Source: Mesaphorura yosii (Eukaryota > Arthropoda > Collembola > Poduromorpha > Tullbergiidae). From it: a DNA stretch of 64,000 nucleotides. The notes below the pieces were generated by a model, which was not told the DNA's origin, ran no database searches, and saw nothing but the letters and a program-made list of their open reading frames with translations. The position numbers and the translations under genes were made by a program. The stretch lies in assembly GCA_009869945.1 (NCBI GenBank), contig WIXG01000027.1:186001-250000 (forward strand), written 5' to 3'. Position 1 is the first letter of the stretch. The number at the start of each line of letters is the position of its first letter. This document shows, piece after piece, positions 15,201 to 28,900 of the stretch.

Positions 15201-18200
15201 AATCTGATTTGCAAACGTAGGCGCTTCAGGTGGACATAAAATTGTAAGATTATTTTAATTGTACAAAAACAAAACGTTCGTGACGTACTTAAGCACACTT
15301 GCGGATTGTCTTCCGCTCCTTTGCTTGTCATGCAAACACTTAACGGACTCTGCTTTACTTAATGAGAAAGCTGTCATATTGCCCCATTTGCAAATTAGCA
15401 GAAAGCAAGTGCCCATTTCCTACTTCTTCAACTATTTTGTCTGAACAAGAATCATTTGAGCAGCACATTGTCCAGAATACTTCCTACATTCTACGATGCG
15501 CAAAAACAACTCAAAATCGACAGCAGGGAATTAATTATGGAGCGTTCTGAACCAATCCTATTTCGAAAACGGTGTAAAAGTGGCCCCGTAAATTCACACC
15601 TTCTTAATGTGCCAATTTCTGACACTTATGCGAAAAACAGTAGAGTCGAACGTCGGTGGGTAAGATTGTCACATGGCTTCGAGTAAATGTGGCACACGGC
15701 TTCGGACACTTCGCTTCGTGCCTAATTGTATTAACTTTGACACTTTCAGTTTTGTTACTTTGTTGTGAAAGATGTGTCCAACTTCTAACCACGCGAAACA
15801 GGCTGCCGCATTAGTTGGCTGATAAAAGGATGCATTTATTATTTTAGTGCTGACTTTATTCTCTTTTCTTGTCACACTCACACCTTTAAACAAAGCTCAA
15901 AAAGTTGGCGGGAGTTCATGACATTTTAACAGATAAACTGGCCTGATGAAGAGAAAAACCCAAAACTTGTTTCAATTCTGAAGTTCTGCTTCCTATAACC
16001 GTAGATTAAGTTAGACAATTTACTAAGGGAAATGGTATTATGATAATTATTCGCGCATTATCGCCGTTAAACGACGGAACCGCAATCTTGAGTTAGTCGC
16101 TCTGAAATATCGCACTCGTGATTCGCTTCATTTCTTAATAAAACGGTATACATGACGGACAATGCAGGTTGGCAGTAGTGGGTAGTTTAATTTGCTTAAT
16201 GTGAGACTTCAAGAAAATATTATCATTATTGTCATATTTGTGTGCAGCAACGACTTGATTACTTTCTATTCACAGTTTATTATGATTATGACTATTAAAG
16301 CTCAGACATGAGCAAGTTGTGTGATGTGAGTAGGACGACAATGCCAAGATTTAAATTCTCAAATTCATGCATTGTACTGTTGAATAAGCGCATACGGTCG
16401 GAAGACAGTGTGACGTGTTACTTATACTTTCTTCACCTTTTATTCAGTTGCTGTCCAAGAGTTTCTCATTGACAACTTGAAATGCAGATGCTAAGTATTT
16501 TCGCTAAACATTTTGATTTTGCAGTTTTACAACCAGAATTACCGCTCGGCACTTGAAGATGAGAAAACGTTATTTGGACCTGTACTTGTACTTGTAATCG
16601 ATTTCTTTCTTTCCTCGTCTCGCCGAATCTCTTGCAGCTCATCAAAATGCGAATCTGCGAAATAAATCATTGAATTATTGGCACCAAAACTACAGCTGCT
16701 CGAAACCACTCGAATTTCAAGACGCCAGCATGATAACGTGCATAAGAATGTGATGTGATTACACAATCGCTACTTAAATGAATTGTTACAATGTGTAGAC
16801 AAAGTGTGCTCCGCTGCAATCACGAACAAGATGGAAATGGGAATGAATGAGTGCACATTGAGATTGTTTTCGTGACCAAGTGCAGAATCCTTCCAAGCCT
16901 AGTACACATCGCCGCATTGTGGTGTGAATGATAGGAAATGCCTGACGAGGAATCGAGATATTTTGCGCGCACTCTTCAGATTTCTGCTTGCCTTCTCCTA
17001 GCTCGCAAGTCCTCTTGGCACGGCACTTTGTGATGTGCCGTGCAATATTATACAATAATTCATTTTCATAATGGCCACAATTAAATCATGATGGCAATTA
17101 TTAATTCTGCATTTAGTATTACAACATGGTGTGAAAAATGCTCGTGCTCTCAGACTTACAATCAACCTGCGCGGTCTTTCATAGATTAAAGAATTTTGAA
17201 AGGTTTTGGAGTATAATTACAACGGCCACACGCCATCAGAAAGGCGGCTTAGCTCGGAATCAATTCGTAGTGGGGATTGAGTAATGAATTGCAAGTAGTG
17301 CATGCAGAGCATGAAGCTCACTTTGAATGGGCGACCAAATGCAAATTCATTGAGAGCACAAATCCATACATTGTATTGTATTTAATTAACATTTCCGTGA
17401 AACACCGTCATTAGAGTTCGAGGTTGCACTGAGGACCATCTGCTCATTTTGAATGTCTAACCTCTCATTATTGCTCCATTTAATTAAAGTCAAGTAATAT
17501 TTGCACTAGAAAACAGTTGCAGTGTAACGGTTGATGCAAATGCAATCGTTGTGGGAATTTCCATTCAATCTGCACCAGTAATTCAGATCCTCTCACGGGG
17601 ATGCTCGGGAATACGAAGTGAGGACTCTATTTTCGTTCGCAGCGCCCGATTATCACAATTAAGTAATCCTCTTTGTGCATCTTCTTACATTGATGTTCAT
17701 CATCCTTTTAATTACTTTGTTAGCTACCACGTTCTGTTAGCAATCAAGTTGACAAGAAATGTGGAAAAGAGGAAATGCAGATGGCAGACAGGTTTTTAGT
17801 CGATCGAAGCCAAAAAATCTCTTTCTTTCTGCCATGTGCAACTTCTACTTTATTTCTCGAAAATGACAATAATAATGGCCCTCATAACTCTGCCAGGACA
17901 AGAAGCGACAGATTGAACGATGAAGATGAGAAGTGTAATTTCTAATTATATGTTGACCATTATTTGTCGCCTGCAATTTTTATTTCCATATTCAGCACGA
18001 AAACGGTAGCAAATGACTTTCCGCAGCCCTAGTGATTGAATACAAATTAAGGCAAAAAACTTCGATTTCAATTTCGTGCTAGAAGGCTTCAATTTCGGCT
18101 TGACGTATTTTGCGAGTCAGATCGATTAGTCGCAAGAAAGTTGTGACCTTTTCAACATCTCTTTCATGAAATATTGCTGTTTGTGGTGCGATGATGAGAT

Positions 18201-20221
18201 TAATTACAAGACGTGCATGCCAAGTACCGATTCGCAGTAGCATTTGCTATACCAATTAGTCATTTTGTCTAAATTGTAAATTCTATCACGATTTGGCTGC
18301 CAATACAAAAAACTTCAATATTTTAAATGCTAATTGCCCAATCTTCACTTTTTGACCAAAAAGGCAAAACAGCAGCAGCTCAATGTACAGACTCACGGAG
18401 TTCAAAGTGATTAAACTAATTGTCCGTTCAAGGTGAATTGCAATCTTCTCTGTAATAAGTTGTTAGCTGCTGCCGACGAGTTATTGGACATTAGCACATG
18501 GGTGATAGAACTCATTTACGTTTATTTAGTAATTAGTAATTAATAAACTTGAAGCAGGGTCAACACGAATTACGCTGATGAAAATTGACGATATAAACAA
18601 GAGTTCCAGTCCTTTGAAGCAAAGCACGAGACGAGGAAATTCCCAGCTTGATTTTGCATGACATGCACTATAATTTACTCCTAGCCAGTCGCTTACGTAA
18701 TCATTACTTTATCCCATATTATTTGGTCATGACGCTTGCGCCTGTAGCACCGTCCCAGCCTGCGTCCACGATCTTTCTTGTAATTTATGGCTGAACTTGG
18801 CACTCGCTCGCACTACCTGAAAAGGTGTCTACATGCAAATTGGAATTTTGATTCATAGGTTCATGCATGAAATGCTGACGGTCGACCTTCACGAACTCGC
18901 GTACGCAGTTGAACTTTTTGTGTTGGGTCTGTCCGATGCCTTGGTCACTTCGATCAGAACTTGTACAGACTGCAGATATGATGTGATATTAACTCGAGAT
19001 CCTCCTGCGCTGGTTTGAATTCACAAGCTAAAGTTTTAGACAATTTTGGGTGATAAAATGCGCACAGCAACATTTTCTGGGTTGAGATGCTGCCAAGATC
19101 AATCATCAACCATTTTTTTAGTGGTTGATAATTGATGTGGTTTGTCAAACAAGATGCCTCAGTGTACCATTTTGACGGCGATGACACTGTGTCATAATTT
19201 TGATTACATCGATTTGTGGCACATGTGGTTTAGCTTCACACGTGTTACTACATTGGACCTCTGGAAACAATTACTTGCCCTCAATGGGAGTTAATAATAG
19301 AATCGCATTGTTTGGCTAAACTTCTGACGCAATGTCACACGCAGTTTTAGTTTGAGGTGTGTTCCCAGCATTATGGGAACTGGTACAAACATTGCAATTG
19401 CAAATCACCAGTTGACAACAAAGGACATGTCGCATTGTTCGGGCGACATGATGGAAGAATGCTTCTTCAACCTTCGTAGACCTTTTCAGGACAAAGTTCA
19501 GCTCTCGATAAGAAATTGCGAACGCGACGAAATTTATAACCTACACAGGGACAATTTTCATAAAAGTACGATGGCGTGCATTATTCATGCTGCATTAAGA
19601 TTACGTCGATAAGTTCAAATCGTTGGTCGAATTTTAAATAGTAATAATTCGTTTTAGAGTCATCATCCTTGTAATAGAGTTCACAGAAAGTGGTTCCGAA
19701 TATTTTGGTCAGCCGTGGACAGAGAAAGAAAGCTAATTTCGAATGTGGAGAAATGTGAAATCCGTGTTGGCGTAGACATATTCACATTTCATCTGCTAAC
19801 CAGCTCTCAGAATATAAACTAAGACTTGTAGACAGCAATCAAAAATAGTCTTCATAATATTATTGGCAGATCCCATAAATATTCTGAATACATGCTCGGC
19901 GATTCCTGCTCACCAAGAAGTTGGACATGCAGTCTCTTTTTCTTGCTCTTGCACTTTTGTTATAAACTACAGCCGGCCGTTCACGACCTGTGAAATGGTA
20001 TTGGCTCACATTCATTTTTGCAACCTCTGTAAGATGTGATTAAAACAAAAACTTGACTGGCAATGAAAAATGAAGTTCAATTCAGTTCATCCTCTTGTTT
20101 ACGATCTGAGATTGATATTTGGCATTCTCAAAGGCAAATAGCACGAATCGCACTGCACGCATGTCAATGTAGCAAAAAATGTGAACTCTGTAAAGCTTGC
20201 ATCGAGACGCGATGTACTTAC
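12267..20221. other. Non-coding, nothing recognised
   Basis: AT-rich DNA with only short frames and no splice-bounded block convincing enough to call. No tandem array, tRNA or transposon ends were noticed. Confidence 0.45.
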
Positions 20222-20266
20222 AGCATGGAAAGACGCATCCATAAAACAATATAACTTTATTATTCT
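20222..20266 (-). other. Candidate 45-base microexon, minus strand
   Basis: A T-rich tract and TTTTGCAG acceptor precede 45 bases that end at a GCT/GTAAGT donor. The block has an open frame of 15 codons (RIIKLYCFMDASFHA) and contains an ATG. The splice signals are better than the coding evidence. It is too short to identify. Confidence 0.18.
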
Positions 20267-21073
20267 CTGCAAAACAACAACAACAATGAAAAGATTTAGC
20301 TTCTGCACGCTGAGCGAGAATCGTAATTCTGCCCGTGTTGCGCTGCCTTAGAAAGAAAGATCCAAGTTGAGACAGGCGAAATCATCTCCTGACACTTGTG
20401 TTTAAAATTGGCAGTGTCATTGCCTCCAACGAGACTGTGCATGATTTATGGAAGGCAGCGCAGTCGAACTTGAATTTAGACGGTAGTTCATGACTTGCTA
20501 ATTAATACAGATCATCCTCACTAACTTATTTACAACATACAAATAACTTAAATTTTTCTTGTTAATTTTTGCAATTCTCTAATAAAAAAACTATGCATGC
20601 AACGCATTGCACTGGAGCGGTCAAAGGTCATGGACTTGCAACTAGCAAAAACAATTGGAAACAACTTTTCGTTTCTTTTTTATGTTGAAGATGAACTTTA
20701 CTTAATTAAAAGTGTATGAATTCCAATCGTTGGTCTTGTTCTGCAGTCAGAGAATCATCGTCTTTCGCGGTGTGCCCGATAGTGCTGGGCCACGTTTCAA
20801 CTTGAATATTCCGTTATGAGCAAATCAGCTGTCACAGATGATCAATTGCATTGATCATGAATACTTGTTTGATTAATTGAATCTTTCCCGTTGTTACTCT
20901 TTCTAGATGAGTAGCACACATCAAATGACAACGTTTTGAATGACAATTGCGCCTGTCACTCCTGTGTACTAATTTTGATGCATCCTTCCTTGACCTTCAG
21001 GTTCATCACGCGTACAAGTGAACCCTACCTGAGGACATTTCCTAACGAGAAAACAGAATCCAGACAGATCAAA

Positions 21074-24000
21074 ATGGTTCCTTCAGCCGCTGGACCGAGT
21101 TGGATGAGAAGATTCGGAGGACGGTCCTTCCGGCGCACTCTGTTGCTCTCCATTTGGCTGTGCTTGGCGTATGGATTGTTTCTGTTGCTGGCCCGTAACA
21201 GAATTTACAATGCAACGTCCACGGCGTCTTCCTTCTCCTCGTCTTCATCGTCCTCTTCCTTGGGTTCCTCCTCTCCTGGATTCTATTCGGACATTGACTT
21301 GCTCAACTCATTAAATAGTCGTATCGCACTGACTGCTCCTTCGACTCTTTATTTGGCTCCGGTGGCCTCGTCTTTGGCGTCTGCTCCTGCACCGTCGTCA
21401 TACTCGGGCGCTGCGGCCGCGCCTCCTTCTTCATCCTTGTCGTTTGGTTTAGTCTCTGACTCATCGTCTTCTTCTCAAGCAAACTACAATAGCAATAATA
21501 TTCCAAGCGTAATAAATAGTATAAGCAGCAGCAGCAGCGTAGTCAGCAATGTCAATACGCAGAGCAACACCAACAGCAACATTAATTGGGCTCCTTACGG
21601 GCTCACATTAGCATCGCTAATTTCAACATCAACGACGACCACCTCGTCCACAACCACAAAGCCACTGTGGCTAAATGAGGACGAGCCGTTAGTCGACAAA
21701 GGGACCAAGACAATTGACGATCTGATACTCGAGGCGGCCGGGACGATCAGGAACATTCCGCCGCCTCCGTACATTCTGGCCAACAACAAGGACGTTGGAC
21801 CAAAGTACTTCCGCAACTCAAGCTGTGCCCGATTCCCGACAATTTACGATTTGGAATTCAGCAACACATTCTGGCAGGTCAGTAGCTCATGCAATGAGAG
21901 CTGTTGCCCAGCGAGAAATAGTAACGACGTTCCGTACTCATGAATTATGTTTCTATGTACAGACATTAAGAACCTCAAATGGAACTTTGCACATGTACGG
22001 GGCATACTTCGACGTGCGGGCGAGGAACAGAATGGGTCCAAGCCTGCGAATACTTGGCATGATGGACAGGATTGAGCCAAACGTTTCGTCCTGGTGCCAA
22101 ATTTGGTTCGAGAAGGAACGCGAGCCTGTCTTTTCAAAAGTACGTAAAACTCATAAAATGCGAGACTGACCAATCCACGACATCGCAACTACATGTCTGG
22201 GGTTTCTATTGACAGGTTTTTGAGTACAAGTACATTTGGTTCAGCAAGTGGGGAAATTACCGCCAAGGCGTATTCCAACCCTACTTACTTGCTTGTCAAG
22301 TTCCTAAAAGCCATCACGGAAAGGTACTGTCATCGTCGGAGTCACCTCCGCTGCTAAATCTGCTGCTTAATGCTTATTCTGCCTTGAATAAGTATTTTTA
22401 ATAACCCAAAAATAAATTTTCTGGCAGATACTGTGTATTGGTCTGTAAATATTCGCTGCATTTGTTTTTAGTAACGGGTGAAAAAAGTAATTTTAGAGAT
22501 CCATGAATAGAAATTTGGAAATAAACAGCCAATTCTATTAAAAGACGCGCCTTAAATAAAAGTTTTAAAAATAAAGTTTCTAAAATTGTAAAAATTAAAT
22601 CTGTAGCAGGCATTTAGAAGTAGAATTCTATGAATACATTCTCCACTAATAATCTACACCCCGGCCATAGTCAACCTATTTTTGTAACTAATCTTCGGGT
22701 GAGGCGGAGGCTTCCACGCAGAACATCGTCGGGAGACGGGACCGTTTATATTTTTAGTCAAACTATCTTTAGAATTAGAATTTTTCGGGGGTCGTGTGGC
22801 GAACTAGTACTAGAGCATGTACGAAGCATTGAGATATTTACGCTTTTCGTTGACGAAGTTTGATTTATTGATGAGCACGAGACGCAGTAAACGTTTTGAT
22901 GTAAACAGTTTATGAAAACTTTGATGAACTTCGCGAGTGGTCATTTCCTTAACTCCACTGGTCAAAACACAGAAGGAATTTAGACTCGATTCACATGACT
23001 GATTGCGTTTATGCAATTCGTTACATCAAACATTTGCCTAGTAACAAACTTGCTTTGCTTCATGCGATTTATTCTACTGCTGTTATAACTCAACAATTAA
23101 TTCGATACTCGTCTGTTTCAGATTCCGACTTCAGTCTCTGTGGTTGAGAAACCTTGTCATAGTGCCAATAATAATTTACGAGTTTTATACACAAAGCCAA
23201 AAGTCAAAGATGGATTTGCCGTGTGTGTCAAAGGCTTGGACTTCTTGCATGAGGATCTCTCCGTCCGTCTTGTGGAGTGGATTGAAATGTTGGGGATTTT
23301 AGGTGCTAGCAAAATCTTCTTTTACGAGTTGGCCGTTCATCCAAACATTACGAAAGTGAGTTGCTTCACGTTCACATCCGACCATCATAATTCTCACCTT
23401 AATCGTTAAAGCAAGTAACACAACGCGTGCTTGTCTGTTTAAAGGTGTTAAGGTACTACCAAAAAACGGGCAAAATCGATGTGACACCGTTGACATTGCC
23501 AGGAGGCCAACCAAACGATCCACGGATTCGCCACATCTACCTTGGGAAGAAGGTAACACTCCCACACGCTTCTTGTCTTCATTGTTCTGCGAATTGTAAA
23601 TGAGAAGCTTGCATCAAGCCTCAAGATACTGTTTAGGACAATACGGAGCGTGAACTTTATTTTATCAGGTTTAAAACTGCGCTTAGCTTAAAGAGAACAT
23701 CGAGAATCCAAAACTAGACCAAGGTTCACATATTAAGATTCAAACGATAGCTCTAAATGCATTATACAAATGAGCAAGTTAGGCAACTCATTCATTCATG
23801 TGTTTAAGCCCAATTTGCAATCCAAACTAGTTCCTACGTTCTGAATGGCAGAGAACTTGAAAGGTACATTTACAGGGTGCAGTCGCAATTTAATTTTATA
23901 ATTGCACAAGCATGCACTTAATTTTGTTCATGCGTCACATCTCTCACGCCTCATTGATGACAATCACATACTGCGCCGGTCGCCGTAAAGAAGCAGCAAA

Positions 24001-25265
24001 ACTGCATTCATTCCACATACCGAATTTAATGCTCATGTTTTTCCTCTCACGAAGGTAAACCATAAACGGCAAAACGAAGTGATTCCCTACAACGATTGTC
24101 TCTACCGAAATTTATACCAGTACGAATATATTGCACTGCTGGACATTGACGAGGTAAGTTGCGAAATTCTTCGGACGGACACGCTCATTAAATTGAAACA
24201 ACCGCTTCTACATCCTGTTTTGTACTGTGTAGGTTATCATGCCCATGAAGGCGAGCAACTGGAAAGAATTGATGATTGACGTTGATCGAAAGGCAAGACA
24301 ATCCAAAAACGATTCCCGAGCCTCGTACAATTTTCGCAATATTTACTTCCTGGATGATATGATGCATGGGCACCAGTGGTGGCCGGATATTCCAAAGTAC
24401 CTTCACATGCTTCAGGTGTGTGCGAGTCGAGTTAAAAGTCTATGCTTAAGAGAAGAAGTGTGAACCGTGAGTAATAAAGGTCGATGTCGCGTGGTGCAAA
24501 AATGGCATACTTTCAATTTTAGTAAATCAATTTTTTGCTGTCATAATATTCAATTACGGAAAAGTCCAACCCCAAATTTAATGAGATTTTACCAGCGTGA
24601 GTGTCTCGCATAACAGCGACGTAATTGTTCAATTACAACTACAATTGGAGCCATTACAAGACAATGAAATTGATATTAAGTATAATTTTGAATTAAGATG
24701 TTTATCAACAAAGTTCAATTTCGCGTATATTTCTATATTTCATATTGTCCCATGCAGAGACACTAAAGCGGCCTTAAAAGACTTAAAGTTACTAATTGGG
24801 AGTATTTTAAAGCCGGTTTCAGATTTACATAAATTATATAAAGAAACCTAGAAACACTTCGTGAATTATTTTTGTCACAACCTGAGTCCATTTTGGTTTA
24901 TTTTCCAGCACGTGTACCGGTCCAAAAATTACACAAAGCCTGGTCAGTACGTCAAGTGTTTCCACAACCCGGAACGTGTCATAACCCTTCACAATCACTT
25001 CCCGCTGGCCTGCCTCAACGGTTCCTGCACGTCGTTTCCCGTTGGCACTGAATTTGCTCAACTGCAACACTACCGGGCCGACTGCGTCCGAGCCCTGAAG
25101 AATTGTGATAAGGACTACCGTCAGAATTCCGTGATAGACACGACGATATGGAAATACAAAGACGAATTAATTGAGAAAGCTAGCAAGGTGCTCAGGCACT
25201 TGGGTTTTATTCAGAATACGAATACGTTTACATTAGCAAATGATGGGCATGACGGCCTGAGATGA
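21074..25265 (+). CDS. Glycosyltransferase family 92 (DUF23) protein, type II Golgi membrane enzyme
   Basis: Eight coding exons, all joined in phase 0, give 689 residues: 21074-21877, 21963-22139, 22216-22323, 23122-23355, 23445-23552, 24055-24153, 24233-24415 and 24909-25265. A short basic N-terminus precedes one membrane segment (about residues 22-40), then a long Ser/Asn/Ala/Pro-rich stem to about residue 250, as in luminal Golgi enzymes. The catalytic part begins near residue 270 (HMYGAYFDVR, WCQIWFE). It includes CVKGLDF near 398 and LLDIDE at 505-510, whose DxD is expected to bind a nucleotide-sugar with metal. HNHFPL lies near the end. GT92 members transfer galactose (C. elegans GALT-1, plant galactan synthases); the sugar and acceptor here are unknown. 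The start at 21,074 has a strong context (TCAAAATGG). An in-frame ATG at 20,978 in weak context would add 32 residues. A possible leader acceptor lies at 20,905 with a tiny upstream ORF after it. Confidence 0.9.
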
Positions 25266-25970
25266 TAGTGTCATGTGTCATTAATCTATGCACATGCAAA
25301 ATTCTAATTCCAAATAATGTTATTAATCCTGCTTGTGATACTATGATTAGAGTAAACATATGCAATTGTATTCCTTCAGCTGTCGTACTTTAATTTTTTA
25401 AATCGTAGCGAAAGACGAAGCGCCAGTTTGGCACTAATTTTTGTCAATGGAGCCTTCCTCGCTTTTAGCAACTCCACTTTTCTGTGTCTCACTTTAACTG
25501 TGTGTATGTGTTATTATCGTTGTTGAGAACCATATTTATAGTGCATGCGTACCTAATTGTTTTTGTTAGCATTCGATGAATGGCTTCTTAGCGTTTAAGA
25601 TTTAAATGAGTGGTAAACTTAAATATTTCCTACATCTTTCGCAACGTTGAGCGAAGTCGACCAGTCTTAATTACGCTCTTCTGCGCTGTGCCTGGAGTAA
25701 AAGGTGCCTCTGATTTCCTAAACTTAGATGCCATGTCACAATAATTATGTCATATTTTACGCAACAAATATTATGAAAAGATATCGAGAATCTACAAAGA
25801 TTTTAAATTTAGAGGTTAGCAAAGAATTTTATTAGACCACGTAACAGAATTTTTATTTGATTTGATGTAAAAATGAACTAATACGTTCTAGTCTCAAACG
25901 ACGGCTCACGCAAAGCGCAGTTGGACGAGTGCATGTAAAAAATAAAAGACTTGAATAAAACTAGAATTTT
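25266..25970 (+). other. 3' untranslated region of the GT92 gene (inferred)
   Basis: AT-rich sequence after the TGA at 25,263-25,265 with no open frame of interest. It ends near two closely spaced AATAAA hexamers, the first canonical ones after the stop. Extent is inferred from those signals only. Confidence 0.5.
25941..25959 (+). terminator. Double AATAAA polyadenylation signal
   Basis: AATAAA occurs at 25,941-25,946 and again at 25,954-25,959, about 680 bases after the GT92 stop codon. They are plausible cleavage signals for that gene. Confidence 0.5.
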
Positions 25971-28900
25971 TAGTTGAAGACACTATTTTTTTTACTCTAC
26001 AATCGCGACATTCATTCCATAATGCTGCACCTCATGCCACGAGTTAAGATGTTGCCAATGTTTGTAGCAACAATGAAATCAACGAAACCTGTGCTGGCAT
26101 CTGATACTTGCATTTGTATCGTCCGGTTAAGTCAACCCTCCTGCTGTATGATGGCGTTTGACCATCGTCCTCAGTACGAAGCACAAGTTCTGATTAAGAA
26201 ACCCTGAGACCACAACATTCTGTTACTGTTTTTCAAACTCCTCCACAAACGAACCGCTAAGTGACAAAGGGCATTTAATTGATCGCCTACATCACAAAAT
26301 ACTCAATGTTGACATTTTGTGTGTATTTTGAAGCTTGTAGAAATCGACGAGTAAAATTTAGCCGTGCTCAAATTAGTGCATCAAATGTCACCAGTCTCAT
26401 GCGTAGTTTCTTACATTCGAGTTCAACATGTGAAAAGCTTGTACATTCGCTGACCACAATGCAATGCATGGCATGCATCCGTGATAAATTTCTTTCGGTT
26501 GGGTTTACTTTCTTGACGACAATTACATTACGCACCATTAGATAAATACGAAGGCATGGCAATGGCAAGCAAGTGAGCAATAAGCGTTCGAGAACAAGTT
26601 TGATATCAAGATGAAAGGAAGACGTTGAACGCGACGCGACTCGAGCGGCTAAAGCGCTAAAAATATGAAGCTGCGGAAACCCAGCACACACGATATCTGA
26701 CACCGCCCTTGTCCTCACTTCAAGTGTCATTTTAAAACAGAGGAGATGAAAAAGCTTCTTGATTTCTCGGGATGCGATGTTCAATTGTTGTGTGTTTGGA
26801 TTGCGTGATTCCTCCTTTGCTTGCTCCGCTGCCTATGCTGGGTACTTTGCTTTGCTGTGAGCAACACTTGCATGATTCCGTACTCTGATCGCGTACCGTA
26901 CAACCTGTGCTCGTCGCGCTGCTGGCTTTCTACATCTCGAAAAGTAGCCATAGCCAAGTAAAAGCATTCAAGAGCCTATGCGGTTTTTCTCTCGCTGGGC
27001 TCTGCGTGTTGGTAGCAAAAACCCTTTCTACTCTGCTCGGCCAACGAACGAGGTTCGATTTGTTGCACTTGTGTGTTATTTTGTACGTACGGCTGCTTAG
27101 TGTCAGGCACCAAGTTTAATATCATTTCGCTCCAAGTACCAACTGAGAAACCAAACAACTAAACCTGTCTTCTGAAACTTGTACGCACGCAAGCGATACC
27201 GCTGCTGCTGCTGCATACCTTGGCTGAGTCCGTGCTAGGAAGCAAAAAACCTGAACGTCCTCCACTGTTCTCTGCAGCTACGAATTCAACGGGAATAAAC
27301 TCTGCTCTGGCTTGCTGCTGCCGTACCTTTGCTTGTTGTCATCCAACCGTACACCGAGCTCCAAAAGGAACGCTCCCCACTTGGGGGGTTCAAGTCTTAG
27401 TCACTTAATGTAGAATACTAGCATCGAGGTAAGCTTAGGATTTTGTTACTTCCTTGGCTTAATTTTAGAAATTATGGTTCAATTTCTGGCTGTTTCCGGC
27501 CCACTTGGTGGATGCTTTTTCCTGAGGTCTCCTGTACTGGAGCATTTAAGGACATTTATGCGATAATATTACTATGCCCTCCTCACATACTCGACTATTA
27601 CTGCCGTCTTATTTTTTGGTTGATCTCTTGTCTTGGGTACAGATCCAGGCAACTCCGCCATTATTAGTGAGGAGGCGTCGTAACCAAAAACTTATGTATA
27701 AAAAATACACAATCATAATAATAATACTCACAATATAATATCGTACACTGACTGCGAGTGAACACACACAGACAGCAAATAGGAGAAAAAATACCTCTTT
27801 TTCTAGCACTAAATAGTAGCAAAGTGTGTAAATTCACTAAAAGAATAAATATTGCAATTCTGCTCTTAATCGAGATTAGCGCGAGACCCCTTCAATTTGT
27901 GTAGCGACAGACAGGCGCACAAAAATTAACATTTTAAATAAAGCCGACGATTCATTTAAGTTGAACACATTTAAAATTCTTTTGACAAGCGAGAAAATTA
28001 AAAATATGTGACTCGAGTTAACACTCAACCTGTTGTGCAAAAATTATGGTTTAGCCGCATCCGGTCTTATTTGACAGCTACAACGTGCAATTGCGCCAAT
28101 TCGTGGCAGATGTGAGTGTGACATACACAGAAGTTCCAAATACCGAAGAACGACCTGCAATTTATAAATCTAGACCAATCAGCCAAAGTTCCAACCGCAA
28201 CTTGACTTGGCCGCATCTGAGATTACAAACGGTAAAGTACTTTGACAATTATCCACCATTTCGGTCAAGTTTAAATTCAAATATTAATCCTGACTTATTT
28301 GTTTTTGATTCACAGACAGCAGGTGTTTGATTCCAAATATTCGCATGCGAGACGTCCAATCAACAATGAAAACAGCTTAGAACAATATTCTCAGCATAAT
28401 TAAGACAGCTTTCACCGAACACAGCACACGCTGCAGCGAACTTTTGCTCCACAAATTGAATTTTAAGACTGACTACTTGTACTTGAATATTTAATGAATT
28501 CCATCATGCTGATTTGGTTTCGCCGGTGATAAATTCCATTTTACTTAAATGTTATGTGCTACACCAATTCAAATTGTTGACTACGTTACGTGATGTTGAT
28601 TGTACTTAATGCAATTTAATCGTGGAACCTGACATACACATAGGTGTTGTGATTGAGTCTATTCCAACTTTTTCAACCCTCCAGTGAAACATAAACATTC
28701 CAACCGTAAGACGTGTCTAATGAACAGCGAGATGATATATTTAAGGATTTATTGATCAGCATTTAGAGGTGAAAGCAAGTGAAGAGTGTCCCATGAAGTA
28801 TTAGCTCAGGTAAGGCGCATTTCTAGTATTAAAAAAATTATTGTCAGTGCATGAACCCTGGGATGGTCACTAGTTAGATATCTTTCCGTGTGACATCCTT

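Noticed and set aside
20936-21073. Longer N-terminus for the GT92 protein
   Set aside because: The frame opens with TTG, and the first ATG (20,978) is in weak context. The ATG at 21,074 is in strong context and places the membrane anchor normally.
24597-24851. Open frame of 84 codons inside intron 7 of the GT92 gene
   Set aside because: Flanking exons 7 and 8 join perfectly in phase and across conserved sequence, so this is intron.
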